From Falciphora oryzae (taxonomy: Eukaryota > Ascomycota > Sordariomycetes > Magnaporthales > Magnaporthaceae), in contig JNVV01000003.1 in assembly GCA_000733355.1 (NCBI GenBank), forward strand, positions 186,001-250,000: DNA of 64,000 nucleotides. Reading direction: 5' to 3'. How positions within the stretch are numbered: position 1 is the first letter of the stretch; each line of letters starts with the position of its first letter. The translations under genes and the position numbers were made by a program. The notes below the pieces were generated by a model. It was not told the DNA's origin, made no database searches, and saw only the letters and a program-made list of their open reading frames with translations. Of this stretch, positions 34,406-48,000 are shown one piece after another.

Positions 34406-35647
34406 CTACACCACCGCGATGGCCGCAACCAGGGCGTCCATGGCCGACGAGTGCGTGTCGGCCACGGGGTCCTTGGGCACGTTGGGGGGGCCGTGCCACA
34501 CGAGGCCGAGCCTGTTGCTGCCCTCGACGCGGTCGCGCGTCCAGATGGAGTCGGCCTGCTTGAGCACGAACTCGCGCAGCGGCGGCCTGCTGGGCGAGGC
34601 CAGCCAGAGCGTGCGCAGGTTGCGCACAAAGATGCCCTTGAACTGGGCGCCGTCCTGGCCGCAGCCGTTGGGCTCGCAGCTCTCCTTCAGGATGCCGTCC
34701 GGGTTGACCATCTTGGACACGGCCGCCTCGGCGATGCGGAAGGCCTTGTCGAGCATGTCCTGCTGGCCCGTGAGGGCGTGCAGCTCCACGAGGCCGCCGA
34801 GCACGACGCCCTGGTTGTACGTCCACGTCTGCTGGTTGTTGTTGGTGCAGGTGCCGTCCGCGTTGATGTTGAGCCCGTCGTTGAAGAGGCCGTCGGCGTT
34901 CTGCATGCCGCTGCCCTGGAGCCAGGCCCACTGCTTGACCGCGATGTCGCGGTACGCCACCGGCCGCCGCCGCTTGACGTCCCTATTGGCCAGCGAGGCG
35001 GCGACCGAGAGGTAGAGCTGGTTGGTGATGGCGTTCTTGTACTTGCGGTCCTTGTTCCACCAGATGCCGCCGCCGCACACGTCGTCGACGCCCTTCTCCA
35101 TGTCGGTGAAGATGTCCTCGGCCATGTCGAGGTACGCCCGCTCCTTGAACACGTCGAACGCCCGGATCCACGCGAGCGCCCACCAGCCCTCGTCGTCGTA
35201 AAAGTGGTTGAGGAACCCGGCGTTGCCCTGCCGGCGCGCCAGCTTTGACGCCTCCGAGTCGCCCTCGCCCCGGGCCTCGACGACCGACAGCGCCTCGTAC
35301 TTGGACATGACCATGCCGCCGATTTCTGCGATCTCCTTGGTCGCCACGAGGTTGTTCTTCTGCGCCTGTGTGAAGGTGTTTTTTGCTAGTGCGGCCAGGT
35401 TGTGTTTGGCAGCGCTCGCCGAGTCGATCATGGCGAAGTCGGCCAGGGTTGTGAGAACGTTGGCCGAGTTCCACCACCCGGTCTCCCAGAGGCCCGTTGA
35501 CTGGCTGTACCAGGCCTGGACGGCCCCGGCAGCGTCGCTGGTCCTCTGGGCGTATGTTGCTTTCGTTTCTGCCCTCGGCTCAAGCCTTGTGCTGGCGAAG
35601 AGCGCGGCTCGGGCTGCGAGGCCGCCTAGCCAGGGAGCGTTGACCAT
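34406..35647 (-). CDS. GH76 endo-alpha-1,6-mannanase
   Basis: A single exon of 413 residues on the minus strand, starting at an ATG at 35647. It belongs to glycoside hydrolase family 76. The paired catalytic aspartates lie in YDDEGWWALAW (Asp151-Asp152). The second signature CGGGIWWN is at 191-198, followed by YKNAITNQLYLSVAA. The C-terminal half has NNNQQTWTYNQGVVLGGL and TLWLASPS. The N-terminus (APWLGGLAARAALFAS) is weakly hydrophobic and may be a poor signal peptide. No GPI-type hydrophobic tail follows, unlike Dcw1/Dfg5 cell-wall proteins, so this resembles the soluble branch that cuts the alpha-1,6 backbone of fungal mannan. Length is normal for the family. Confidence 0.9.
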   Translation of the reverse strand: MVNAPWLGGLAARAALFASTRLEPRAETKATYAQRTSDAAGAVQAWYSQSTGLWETGWWNSANVLTTLADFAMIDSASAAKHNLAALAKNTFTQAQKNNLVATKEIAEIGGMVMSKYEALSVVEARGEGDSEASKLARRQGNAGFLNHFYDDEGWWALAWIRAFDVFKERAYLDMAEDIFTDMEKGVDDVCGGGIWWNKDRKYKNAITNQLYLSVAASLANRDVKRRRPVAYRDIAVKQWAWLQGSGMQNADGLFNDGLNINADGTCTNNNQQTWTYNQGVVLGGLVELHALTGQQDMLDKAFRIAEAAVSKMVNPDGILKESCEPNGCGQDGAQFKGIFVRNLRTLWLASPSRPPLREFVLKQADSIWTRDRVEGSNRLGLVWHGPPNVPKDPVADTHSSAMDALVAAIAVV

Positions 35648-35870
35648 AGCGGCTAGTGTGTGGGGGGTAAAAGGGAAGATGGTATGGAAGAGAGGAAACG
35701 GTATTGTCCAACCTGTGGTTGGGTAAGTGAGTCGACGACGAGGACGACGTAGCTCTCCAAAGGCCGAGGGTTGGGATGGTGATGGCCGAGGAGAAAGTAT
35801 TATGTAAGTGTATCACTGAGTGGATGTCGTAGTCGATGTAGACAGCTTGCCCACAGGGCCAGAGCCAGAA

Positions 35871-35882
35871 ATACTATATAGC
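35871..35882 (-). promoter_or_regulatory. TATA-like element of the GH76 gene
   Basis: On the minus strand the sequence reads GCTATATAGTAT, about 225 bases upstream of the GH76 ATG. It is the only strong TATA-like element in the upstream 300 bases; its use is inferred. Confidence 0.35.
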
Positions 35883-38092
35883 GAGCAGCAGGAAGCGTGC
35901 GGGAATCAGACGGGAGTGACGGGTGGACGGTGGTGGGCGGCGGGGACAATGATATAATCGTTTTCCCCAGCAGCCCGGATGGGCGGCAGCAGGAGGAGAG
36001 TGATTGTCCAGGCCCAGACGTTGCTTCTCTGTGGGCACGCGGTTGGACCAGGAGCATGGACGGGGCAGGTGACAAGGGGGGAGGTCTTGACGTGGTGCGG
36101 CCCCACAGGCCTGGGAGAGGCTGCCCCGGGAGGAGGAGACCATGAAAGGGAAGGGGGAGGAGGAGGAGGGGTGGTGCACGCACTTGCTGCGCCCTCGGAA
36201 GGTCCTGCTGGATGTGGGCCCTGGGGAGCAGGCGGCCTTGGAGGATGATGAGACGTGCTGTTGGACCATCCCATCTCCGTCCAGCGACCGACTCCTCCCC
36301 CGAAGTGAATGGCGCCTCGGATCATCTGAAGATCTCGCCACACCGTAATCCGTGGGCGGAAGGATCAGCGAGGCCGTTGGGGTTGGCGCAGGTGGCCCAA
36401 GCAGATCGAGTGCTAGAGCCGGTGCTAGAACTGCAGAGCCTTGGATGTCCAGGCGGGCAACGCGTCCGTTCCTGGCCGCAACGAGCAGTGAGCAGTCCAG
36501 TCAGATGGTCTGCAGCAAGAGCTTCCAGAAATGGGACCTGCACTGGTGTGGCGCCCAGCTGCCGGCGTCTGCGCGGCGCGCGCGCGCGTACCAAGGTCTG
36601 GGTGGGTGTGGACACCGGCACTTTTTGCGCGCGCAAACACCAAAACCAGGGGTTTCGTTCTTTCTTTGGCCTCACGTTGATGGGGCCTGCGGGAATCGGA
36701 AGTGCCTGAAATTCTCCGCTAACGTATCAGGGGGGCCTGTTTGGAGCTCCGTAAATGGATACAGTGGGGGCGATGCTGATTCGGGGCGTCATAGGGCAAG
36801 GTTGCAGTTGGGCGTGGCCTTGTGGAGCGCGGCCGACTTCATGCGAACCGTCAAGTCGTGCAAGGGTACGACGAGATTGAGCCTAATGCTGCTTGGCTGC
36901 GGCTTTTTCTTTGTGGTTGGTTGGCTGCCGCTGCTTGCTTTTCTGCTGGCCTTTGCGCTGAAATGAAGGGCGCAGCCGTGCTTTCTGTTCCTCCATGCAA
37001 GCTGATGCCCGGATTGACAATCCGCATCCTGGGTTCAGCCCCTAGCCCCTTTCCGCCTGCGAACCGTCCAAACAAGGTCATTGTCGTTTCCGATTTGCCC
37101 CGTTCCATGGCGCCGCTCAGCTCGATTGAGGGGAAAGAAAGGCTGCAATTGTGCCTGATGAAATTACCCATATTTGGGCAGGGCCTGCCGGTCATGCCGA
37201 TCTCGAAACGCCTCGCCATTGAACAATAGCAAGAACAAGAAATAATGGCAGCTACCTGGATTTGATGATACCACCACAAATAAGAGACGTCAAGCTGGGC
37301 CGACTCACCTGTCGCACCACGACACGTGTACGTGTGCCCGTCGTGCCTGTGCTTGCTTATTTTGCTTTGTCCAGCACAGCATGCAAGGAACGGGGATCAC
37401 AGCGCAGGAGGAACAGATGGCTGGCCAGCTGCGGCGCACGTGTCGGTGTGTCCAGCAACAACAGCCTGGCAGCCTGGCAGGCATGATTCCTGGAGGATTG
37501 GGATGGAATCGAGATTTGCCGGCTCAAGAACCCGGCTCAGCCTGCAGCCACTGATCGGCGACTCAATCCAACCAGTGGGCGTGATCCAACCAGGCGTGCA
37601 TGCACGGTAATGGAACACACCGCACCTGGACGAGGCTGCGAGGCTGGCCCACCTCCCCCTCTGCTCTCCGGTGGCAGCCACGGCACTCGGGATACAACAG
37701 TGGCGTGGCGCATAGTATGTGCAAGGCGCGTACCGGTACTCCAATCTAAACCCCTGGAGGCGGGGATCACCCGCATCGTCAGGCTTAATGCTGCTCTTCT
37801 ATACTGTGAATGACCAGCTGGGGACGTCATCCTGCGATTCCTGCCTGGCCGTCGACGCAGACACTGGGCACTCAACTCGTCATGGAGGTGGAAACAGAGA
37901 GGTCGGGCCAAGCTCACTCAGACTCTCGGGGAATCCGGGAATAACGAGCGACTGCAGATCGAAACGCTAGAGAGAGAAAATCCAAAAGGGGGTGAAAGAT
38001 CGAGTGTTGATGCCAAGCATTGCCCTGAGCTCCGCCAGGGACCCGCCTGGCCCCCGCCCGCTGGTGTTTGACACGTTGGGTCGGTGAGGGCT

Positions 38093-38122
38093 GCCGTCTT
38101 GTGCCGTCTTGTGCCGTCTTGT
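38093..38122. repeat. 10-base tandem repeat, three copies
   Basis: The unit GCCGTCTTGT is repeated three times without interruption. Confidence 0.9.
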
Positions 38123-39380
38123 CCTTGATTTTCTGTCAGTGCGAGGTGAGGGAACCCATCGAAACGCCTCAAACGTCGCGCTCGGATGTGCCCCATTGCA
38201 CGGGTGGAACAGACTGCGACGGTACAGACGCCGTTGCTGTCGCTCTCGGCGCTGCTTTCCATCCCGATCGGCTTTGTTGCTATTCCTAATCTTCCCATCG
38301 CGAACCCAAGCTTTTTGTTCTCCCCGCTCGATTTTTAGGTTTGGATTATTTGCGTCCTTGCGACCCGACCATTGACGCCCTAAATACCTCCTGACAGATC
38401 TCCTTCCGCGTCATCAGGAATCGATCAGGAAAGGAATCAGAGGTTGCATCCACGCCGCGATAATACGACCTGGATACTCCGCCTGCACGCGTCGACGTAT
38501 TTTTGGCTGCCCGTGCCCTACGCCCGGTGAGAGTTCCGTCCGTCACCTATCTTCGGGTGCGGCACACCATTTCAAGTGCCGACGATGCGCGCGCCTTCCC
38601 ACGCATGCTGCATGTTTCTGCCTGCGGTTGCGGGGTGGTGCTTGGCGCGATGTCGTCCGCGGCCAGTCCCGTCAGCGGGAATCCAAGCAGCAAGGTCAGT
38701 CAGCGACAAGCGACGGTGAAAACAACACCAGGCACCCCCATCCATCTCTCGATCGTCGCACTGGTGACCAGCGGGTGGCGACCACGTGGGGGATCCCAGA
38801 AATAGCTTGATGGCTTCCGCGCACCCGAAGCAGCCGCTGTCCAGGGTCCTTGGCCGTGTTCATCCGGTGTCGACGTTGCTCTTCGCTTGCTCCACAAACA
38901 CGGAGTCTGGTGGGAATGGGAAACGACACACAGACACGGAAAGAGTTAAAAACGTATTTAGACGCGCCAGCGCCCCCCGTTTGCTACTCTCCTGTCACAC
39001 AACGGCTGCCGGTTTATTTCCCCAAACAAGTGTTGGCGGAACTTGCCTGCCTACTATTCCTGAGGGACCAACCCGTGGAACCCCACGGCGGCCAAAACAC
39101 ACGCACACGCCGCGGACTGCCGACTGACGGCGGTGCTGCGTGCAATCCGTCTCCCCCGAGTCGGTCCTCGTCAATGTGGTGCACGTGTCGCGTTTCGAGG
39201 AGGGGGCACGACGTGTTTCCCCCACCTCTGTTCTTGTGATCCTGAGAGCATCATCATACCGTTGCATTCCACGGGCCATGCTCTGCGGCTTGGACGTCAT
39301 GGCCTATCCTATCGCCGCGATGCTCGCCATGACACGCGCACGGGTGCATATCCTGTGGGGTCCAGACCAGCCAGTATCGG

Positions 39381-39401
39381 TTTTTTTTTTTTTTTTTTTT
39401 T
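39381..39401. repeat. Poly(T) tract, 21 bases
   Basis: An uninterrupted run of 21 T followed by a CT-rich stretch. Confidence 0.9.
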
Positions 39402-40100
39402 CTCTCCCTTTCTCTTGTGTTTCCATTCCGTCACGGGCGCCCCCACTCTGGCGTCCCAATGGACTCACTCATGGCGGGTCAATGGCAATCGGAACAAAGT
39501 CTACAATCTGTCTCAACACGGAAATACAGTCGCCAGGCATCCACGCCTCGCAGTCCGCGGATTCCTTCACTTGAGGGGCGGTGTTGATCATGATGGGCGA
39601 GCCAATCGCTCTACGCCTGGGATTCGACGCGATGTGACTGTGCTGGGATCTGTGCAAGCCACGGGTACTGTACGCACGAGTTATGTCTGACGTTGCTGGT
39701 CATGTTTTCATGATTTTCTTCCCATTGGTGGTTGTCGACAACTCGAGAAGCCTCGTTTCAGTCTCGGACTGATCAAAGAGTTGTATGCGGAAAGATCAAA
39801 GCAGGTCGTGGTTACTATCGTTTCGTCGGCTCTTGACCCAGGATTCCCACCGACAGAGATCTCAGATCCAACGCTGCGGGATCGCGAGTCTGGTCAAGAA
39901 AATGGACCTGAATAAGGTCCTCACGATGGTCAAAATAGTGATCTGCGCTGCATTATGGTCTAGAAGTCTATGAATCATGAAAGCAAATGCTCAGGTAAGT
40001 AGATGTTGTCGGAAGCGATTACACGTCGTTCTTCTAGGTTGTTGTGGCAAGGTCGGATGAGGCAGGTCCTCCTCACAGGGAATGAGTGGAAAATTCACCA

Positions 40101-42027
40101 TCACTGATCCTTTGTCGAGGGGGTCGGTTGACCTGCCACTCCAGCGGCAGTCCCAGAACCGGCGCTAACAACGGGAACATCGGCGGCGCCGTGCAACGAC
40201 CCCTCTGATGTCTCGTCACCACCTACGTGCTTGTGGTTGCCTTGGGTCCCAACTCTAAGGAAGGGCACGAATAGAAGGCCGGCGGCCGCCATGGCGACCG
40301 AGACCTGGAAGGCTCGCGTATACTGCAGCATGGGGTTCGCAACCCCTTCCGGGCTCCGCCCCACGGACCCGAAGACGGCCGTGGATATGCCCAGGGCCAC
40401 GGTCGTGCAGAGGCGGATCACGGTGTTGAAGATGCCACCGGCCAGCCCCTGCTGGTGCGATGGGAGCGATTGCATGACGTACATCTGGACCGAGACGAGG
40501 TTAGCGCCGTGATGTGGGTGTGGTGACAAGAAGGGGCTGGGCAAAAACCGACATTCACCACATTGAACTGGAAATCAGCTCCGATGACGTTGATTATCAG
40601 GGCGGGGAACACGTAGGCCCAATAGCTCGAGTCGGGCCCCATCAGGGAGAGGAGCAGGTTCGCGACGAAATACGAGACGGCGCCGATGCCGTGCAGCAGC
40701 GTGTTGTTCACCCTGTGGAGGACCGAGCCCGCAACGATGTTCCAGGTAAGCCCCGCGATCGCCATGGGTAGCAGATGAAGCGCTACGTCTAGCGGGTCGC
40801 GCCCTTGGATCTGCTGCAGGAAGAGGGCGAGCCAGAAGGAGGCTGACTGGAAGGACATGAAGCCGAAGACCAGTGAGACGATCAACTGCGGACATTTGTG
40901 CTTCGGCGTTAGCGTATGTACCTCTTCTCGGAAGAGAGCACAAAAAGGGTGGAGCTCACAAGGGTAAAGTCCCTGTCTTTCCAAATCCTGGGCGGCATCA
41001 ATGGGTGAGGCCAGACGGTCTCCCAGTATATGAAGACCGCAATCAGGACCAGGCCGACGACGAGCAAAGCAATAACCTGCGGCGCTGCCCAGCCGTCATC
41101 CGGGCCTAGCGTGATGGCCGCGGTAAACATGCCCGTGCCAAAGAGCGTGAGGACGGCGCCGACCGAGTCGAACCGCCTGGAGAAACCGGCAAGCTTCTCC
41201 CGGAGCGGCGCCGTTGGGGAGGGGAGAGGAGGAGGAGACGACGTCGGTGAGGGAGAATCCTCCCTCTCGCCGGGCTGCACTTCGACGCTGGGGACGGCCC
41301 AGAAGGCGATGGCGGTGAAGACGCCCCACAGGATGGCGATGAGGAAAAACACGGCGCGCCAGTCGAAAATGCGCGCGGCGACGCCGCCGAGCACGCTGCC
41401 GATGGCGAAGCCGATGGGGTTGCCGCTGCTAAAGGCGGAGAAGGCGAGGTTCTTGCGCTTGGACGGGGTCGCGTAGGCGGCGCCCAGGATGCCGATGGCG
41501 GGGGGCACCATCATGGCGCTGCTCACTCCCAAAAGGCCGCACATGGCGTCCATCCAGAGCGGGGAGCGGGCCAGGCCCGTGACGACGGCGAAGAGGGCGA
41601 AGGAGCCCATGCCGGCGATGAACATGGGCTTGCGGCCCAGCAGGTCGGCCAGCTGGCCCAGGGCGAGCTGCGAGGCGCCCGCCGTCAGCGACGTCGAGGC
41701 CGAGATCCACGAGACCTCGCCCTGCGTCATGGCCAGGTCGCGCCCGATCGGCGCCAGCACCGTGGCGCTGGCGCCGACGAGGAAGGCCGACGACATGGTC
41801 GCGAGCGTCGCCTGGAACACGAAGACGACCTCGTGCAGCGTGCTGCGGAACACTGCCGGCCGTGGGCCGAGCCGGCTCTTGCTGCTGCCGCCGCTGATGG
41901 GCTCACCGGCTGGCGCCGACATCGCCGGTGTCGGTGACGGTGACGTGTTGCGGCTGCCCGCCCCCTGCTCGGCGTCGCCAGGTGTTGTTGACCCCTCGGG
42001 GCGCCCCTTCTCGTGCTCACCGGCCAT
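40101..42027 (-). CDS. Major facilitator superfamily transporter, drug:H+ antiporter type
   Basis: Three exons on the minus strand: 42027-40960, 40885-40553 and 40484-40101, 594 residues. The first in-frame ATG is at 42027. The second intron's donor is uncertain: I used GTCGGT after FNVVN; a GTGAAT donor six bases earlier would drop two residues. A cytosolic Pro/Ser/Gly-rich N-terminus (about 60 residues) precedes the first helix. MFS motif A is LADLLGRKPMFIAG, and motif C-like sequence is GNPIGFAIGSVLGGVAA. About 14 hydrophobic segments can be counted, with a long Pro/Ser loop in the middle (EDSPSPTSSPPPLPSP). The conserved SLPSHQQGLAGGIFNTV lies in exon 3. The pattern fits the DHA2 group (relatives of yeast Atr1 and YMR279C). 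The substrate cannot be read from sequence, and no biosynthetic genes sit beside it. Confidence 0.86.
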
Positions 42028-45000
42028 TACGTCCTCGATGGTTGCCGATTGATGATGTTGCTTCCTTGGGGGGCTTTGCTTAAGGAGCAGGCCAGACACC
42101 CGCAATATCCAACATCAATTATAAGCCAACCTTGGCAAACAACGAGTGGGGAGTCATAGATGTTTGTAAGCAGCACATGCATGTTTATCTTTGTCATCAT
42201 CAAATCATCATTCATGATATTTCGCGAGGCCCACACATATCCCACCTTGGGGCCCGGCCAACCACCCCTCATTTCGCCGGCACTTACATATTTGATCTGT
42301 GCAGTGGAACCTCCAAGCACGACTTGCCGAAGTCTAGCCAGGCCTGTCGTGTGTTTTGACTCAGGCGTCGGACTGAGTGTTGGCCATCTGTTCTCCCGGA
42401 TGTTGTTCGATGTTGTCGACGTCACGAGCCAGATGAGAATCGATCGTCTATCCCGGCCTAGCCCCTGCGCATGCTTCCATAGATAGGCTGTTCTGTCGAA
42501 ACCCTCTTTTTCGCTGCTGGACTCGGAGTGGCGGGAGCCTGTTCACCTCCCGATGTGGCCTCTCTCTCGACCTCTGTTCTACCAGCCATCTCTGGATGTG
42601 TTCTTGCGATACACCTCCCCGCGTCGGTCTGCATAGGCTAATGCTCGTCGCGAAGGCTATGCGTATGGCGTGGCCTGGGCTTGAATAGACTCGAGGTTGG
42701 AAGAGGGCTGGCACAAGGGCCGCGAAGGGTTGGTCGGTAGGCGGAGACGTGCGATCGATCAACAGGGCGCTTAGACGTTTCTCGATAGCATTGTTGCTAG
42801 ACCTACTACCTCTTCGCACTTTATCTTGGCTTCATCCTGCGAACTGTTCGACGGGACAGGGACGCTAGGTATCGTCAGGATAGCTTTATGCGCCTGAATT
42901 CTCCTCAGGTATCTTAGTATCTCGTGGTTTTGATCTATGTGTCAAGGAAAACGAGACGAAAATACGGTGCTTGGCTCTGCCACAGAGGACCGAGTATCCC
43001 TGGGAGGTTCATCCCAATTTTATATGACTTTGGTCAGTGTGCGTCTCGGTAGGAGGTAGCCGGGGAGGAACGGGTTGGTCGGGCAAGATGCCCTCGAGAA
43101 CTCCTCACATCAGCCGGCAGATGAAGATATATAAGTTCTATTTCTCTGGAGGTTGTAAGCAAGGCTCTCTGACATGCATCGCGGCTGATGACCACAGGAG
43201 GTTGCCAGAAAGCATCTTAGGGTCATCGCTAATTTACACCTTGAAAGGGCCCGGAGACGGCAATCTTGGTGTCCATTTTATCCATATCACGCTTCAAGGG
43301 AGCTTCCCCCACCAACACATTCATTTCCGTCGCGGCAGCCTCATTTTAAAACCGGGCGGGAGCTCTCGATGAGGCCGGGAGACCAATGTTTTGCGGTATT
43401 ATCCCATCGTCTGCGGGTCTTGTTCTCTGCCCGAGCTGATACGCCGACATACGTAACCCGGCTTCATTTCAGGCGCAAGTAGAGGGCGAAGTCACAAGGT
43501 CTCGTTTATATATCTTCTTATTTCCCGGCCGCCACGGCATCTTTTCCTGTGATAGCTGAATTCTCCGCGTTATATCCGTGGTATCCTAGCCCGGGAATAG
43601 GAATCGATATGATTTTAGTGGAAGGCCGTGGAAGGGTATCACGGGTTTCCAGCTGCCATTCTATATGCCATATCCGATAGAGGCCATATCGGCTCAGCTG
43701 CCCTTCTCATCACCGAAGAGAGGGGACATAGACACGGGATTCATCAGGCGGCGTTCACCAATGTCGCACCAGACCATGGAGCCATGACATTCTGCTGCCA
43801 GGCAGGGCTGGGTAGCAGCAAGGCGCAGCTCTTCACTCAGATCACCTCTGCACGGGTAATACGCATAGAAGCACAGGAACGACGGAAAAAACATGAGACG
43901 GTGTGGGATGGCGGGTGAGAGCAGCAGCGCAGCGCATCCCTACTTCCCATCGTGCATCCTGCGAGATCTGTTCGGCCTATCGTACATTGCAGGACACCAT
44001 CACTCTCCTCCTGTCGTTTTGGACTTTTCAAGATGACAGATGCGCGCGCACGGGCGGCACAACGGCGACAGGGGCCAGGCCTGCTTCAAAAGCGATCTGA
44101 GTGGACAGACGGATCGGAAAGCAACTTAGGTCTAGTCCTCTCGCCCCAGGGCGACCTGAAAGGAGAATAATGATGGTTGTCAAAGACGCGGTGTCGAAGA
44201 CCGGGAGACGGCTCTGCGGCAGGAAGTAGCTTCCGGGTGGTAACGCCTGCATCTGGCAGCTGGTTCTCTCCTTCACTTCCTTCTGCGGAGGTCAGAGGAT
44301 AGGGGAAGGTTCAGGGAGTTTGAAATGCGGCAGTCGGCGGCACACGCTGATCAGCCAGCTCTGAAGCAACGGTCAAGACCGATGATGGTGTCGAGGCTGT
44401 CTGGGATCCAGGGTCGGGGTGGCAAAGAGGCGGCATGGAAAATCCACGCCACTCGCATCGGATGTTCAGATGAGAGTGCATGGAGCCGCGTCTCAGGATA
44501 TTCTAGAAGCATGAATGTTGCTTCACAGAGAACACCTTCTTTCGGTGTGGCCGTAGGTAACCCAAGACGGCATCGAGACGCCTCAACCGAGTACCTAGTT
44601 CTTGTCTACAAGGGGAAATCATACATCTCGCCACAGGCGCTCAGGTAAACGTCCGGGAGGCGCAGGGCAGGCCAAAATACGCTTCGCCGCGGGAGATGAC
44701 AGGAGGATGGGAGGACGGGAGAGACATGCAGGCACAGGGTACGGGCTGAGCTGCAAGGGGAAGCGGGCCACCGCCGCCACTCGGGGCGGGAGAGCCCAAA
44801 ACACGGCCGGGGCTGTGGCAAGGCGACGCCCTCTCTCCCCTATGCGCCCCTGCAACTGCCAACATGGACGCTATTTTAGCAGCCGCAGACTTCAGACGCG
44901 CCAGAACCTGGTAGGGCTACTCGCTGTAAGATCCCGCTCTTGTAGAGTAGAGACCGTCGCTTGACCGGCATGCATTTTCTTGTGGCCATGGAAGACGAGA

Positions 45001-48000
45001 CCTCTCCTTGGCCGCACGGCTTGCCCTGCATAAAACCAGGTGAGGAACCCAGATGGTTTTCCTCAGGCCGCAAGACGGACTTGCAAACAGGGGAATGCAT
45101 AGCGAGCAGATGGGACGGTAATGACCTTACAAAGGTACAAGTACTTCGTCCCATGTACATCCCTCCCTGCGAAGACGACGTGCTGGATCATGGCATAGCA
45201 ACAAGGATGATGCCTGCTGAGGGCCGCGCCTGCTGCTTCGTGTGGTGCACACGCACGCACCTCGTTCGTGTGCGTGCGTATGCGTCAAGGTGGACAGCTC
45301 AACCGCACCTGCAGGACGGGAGGCCATGCAGCGGCCAGTACTTCCAACAAGGCCATCCGTGCTCACCTCCCTTCGCTTCAGAAGCCGAAATAAATCTCGC
45401 AGGCTTCAGCAAGATGTCCGGGAAGGCAGAGAGATTGGCCACTATTCAACCTGAGAAGTAGACTCCGAGGGGTAGGCGTGTACTGCCACATATGGACCCA
45501 ACAGAACAACAGTCAGGTGTCCAATATAGATTCAAGATTCTGCGAGGGTTTTGACTTCCACACCGCCATTAAGTCTCTTTGGTATTGACGACGTGTAGGA
45601 AGGAACCAGAGTCTGGTTCGAGATGCCACGGTCCCAGAGCAACCCAGGTTAGTTAGTTTATGGGCCGGAAGAGGTGATGTCTGCGCTTCCGAACCCCCCA
45701 ACTGAAGAGGCCCTGAACTGGCGCATCGACTGGACTGGCCAATCAAGGCGTTCGCGAGACGGCAACGTATTACACAGTAGTACACAATTACAGTATGTGT
45801 CGAGAAACACTAGAAAGGAAACTTGAACAGGGGGGGCTCTAGGCTCAAGCTTAAAACGTCCTAGTCCGCGGGGATCAAGGGTCTTTCTGGGGAATTGTCT
45901 GGGGAAGCCTGCTCTGCCGTGCAGCGACCCATGCAGAAATCTCAACGACAAGCATGGGATGAAGGATATGATGAGGACGGTAGGAGGGTCGGCCGCGTGG
46001 TGGGAAGGGGGACAAAGAAAGCGAGCCGTTTGGCTCAACTGTGGGGGTCGCATAAGTTTGATCGACCGCGGCCGCAATGACGACGGTACTCGTTCATCGA
46101 GTCCCTGCGCTCAGGTTTGCGGGGGAGGCGTTTCTTGTTCGAACAAACCAGCACCACCACCGCCGCTCGCCCTCAAACAGATCTGTGAAGGCGACTGGCT
46201 GCTGTTGGTTCGCGGCAATGAAGCCCACCGAAGGGCCCGGGAACCCCTGCATGACACCCAAAACAAGGTATGTGTCAACACGCAAAGAACTCTTCGCCGT
46301 TGGATCTGGTATCATTACCGCATCGCGGCTCAAAACGATCAAGAAGGAAAAAGAACGATTTCAAAATCATGCGCGGGCCAGGAGCGAAGGTGGGTTTTGC
46401 AAACGACGTCGAAGTTGAAGACGGTGAGCTTCACGACATGGATGGCTGCCTGCCCAGTCACGCTAGGTGCGAACGGGGAGACCGGGAGCCAGACGCGGGA
46501 ACCACGCAGCGTCAACCACAGGACGGAACCCGGATGGTCGCTCCAGATGCCCCGTGAGATTGACCCGTCGGTGGGCAGCCGCCCGCTCGTCTCGACCTTC
46601 GAATGGAAGGTAGGTGGCCAGTCGCAATATGTGCAGGTCCGGTCTTCCGCTCCACCACCTCGTCGTGCTTGCTCACCTCTCCCACAGACGGAAGCGAACC
46701 CGATCGCCGGGCAGTCGACATGAAAAGCAGGAAAGGAAAAGGCGGGTGGCAAGGCAATAGATTGCCTACTGGCATGAAAACAGGTATCAAAAGAGGAAAG
46801 TACTGCCCAAAATATGAGATATTATGAATATGTGCAGCCAGGCGCTGCTGGTGGTCCATGGTCGGCTCAAGTCTGGTAGGGACTGCACCGGGCAATAATA
46901 ACATGACGAATCTGTAGACTCAATATCGACAATCGGTGTGTCTTGAGTGAGGCGCCAGGTCCGCCATGCTTCGTGCAGACATGCGCCACGCTACCCCACC
47001 CTCAGGTCAATAGTAGGGTAGGAGAAGGCCACCCCGCAGTCCGGACACCTTTCAGGGTGTGATTCGGAGGGACCTGGGCATTTCTAAGTGCCGCTGGCTC
47101 GCCGCCACGGGGCCCCAGTAGTTGTTGCTCCCGCTGCAACCCGAGGCGGGCTTGGACTCCGTTTCTGGGCCTTTGTGCTTCCCACCCGCATCCCCAGGCC
47201 TGGCGTGTATGGTTGCACCCCAAGCCGGCTTCTCCCCAGCCATCCCCTTGGGGATGTGAGCGGCGAAGATGAGAGGGTTGAACACGTCTACAGAGACGTG
47301 CAAACCTAGGGTGACAACCCTTATTTCTCTGACGGAGAGGGTGTTCCCGATCCCGGGGTCACTGGATGGAACCTCGGAGCATTGAACAAAGTTTGCTGCC
47401 GTGGTTGCTTGTTAGTCCCCGTCGGGATCCTCGCCGGATCTGACAGACTGTGGACGTGCAAACAAGGCCGTTATTGCGGAACCCGAGCTTGATAGAGATC
47501 CTGAGCCGGGGTGTGGTATGGACTATGGTGCTCACGCTGGTGTTCTCACACACACAAAAGGGGCTCTGCAGATCAAGACACCCATGCTAGAATAAAGCCC
47601 ATCCATAGTTTCCCACCACGGGTCCGAGGTAGGCAGGTGTGTAGGTGGCCGGGCGGCGCACGACGCCGTCTCCTGCATCCTGCTTCTTATATAGGATCCA
47701 TCCTTGAGGCACAGTGGCTGCAGATGCTATCCCTCCGTTGGACAGCCCGCTACTGAACAGAGTTACGCCTCCTCGGATGTCCTATCGTCAAATGGGCCGA
47801 GACATGGCATGTCCGGTCTTTGGGTGGCGAGATGCAGACAAGGGAGGATCCGGGTTCTTACCATTATCGTACGCGTGCGTCAACTCGCCTATGCCCTTTG
47901 ATCCATGGGCGATGAGACCTCAGTGTGGATTTGTACCGCCCAACCAGGCTTTGGTGGAAGAGAGAAATAAGCTGGCGCAGAAGCTGGGGTCATCGTCGGA

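Larger units (their letters stand above)
35648..40100. other. Gene-poor stretch, 4.5 kb
   Basis: No gene is supported. Contents are a TATA-like element for GH76, GC-rich open frames near 36 kb, a 10-base tandem repeat at 38093-38122 and a T21 tract at 39381-39401. Confidence 0.45.

Noticed and set aside
34343..35248. 301-codon frame antisense to GH76
   Set aside because: Shadow of a GC-rich gene; the minus strand contains the full GH76 signature set.
36352..36966. 204-codon plus-strand frame ending in a hydrophobic stretch
   Set aside because: The hydrophobic end comes from T-rich intergenic sequence. No homology-like motif or splice signal is seen, and a competing frame covers most of it.
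45959..46904. Cluster of overlapping open frames on both strands, the longest 254 codons
   Set aside because: Frames on both strands compete, none has a recognisable domain, signal peptide or splice partners, and the region is moderately GC-rich, where chance frames of this size occur.
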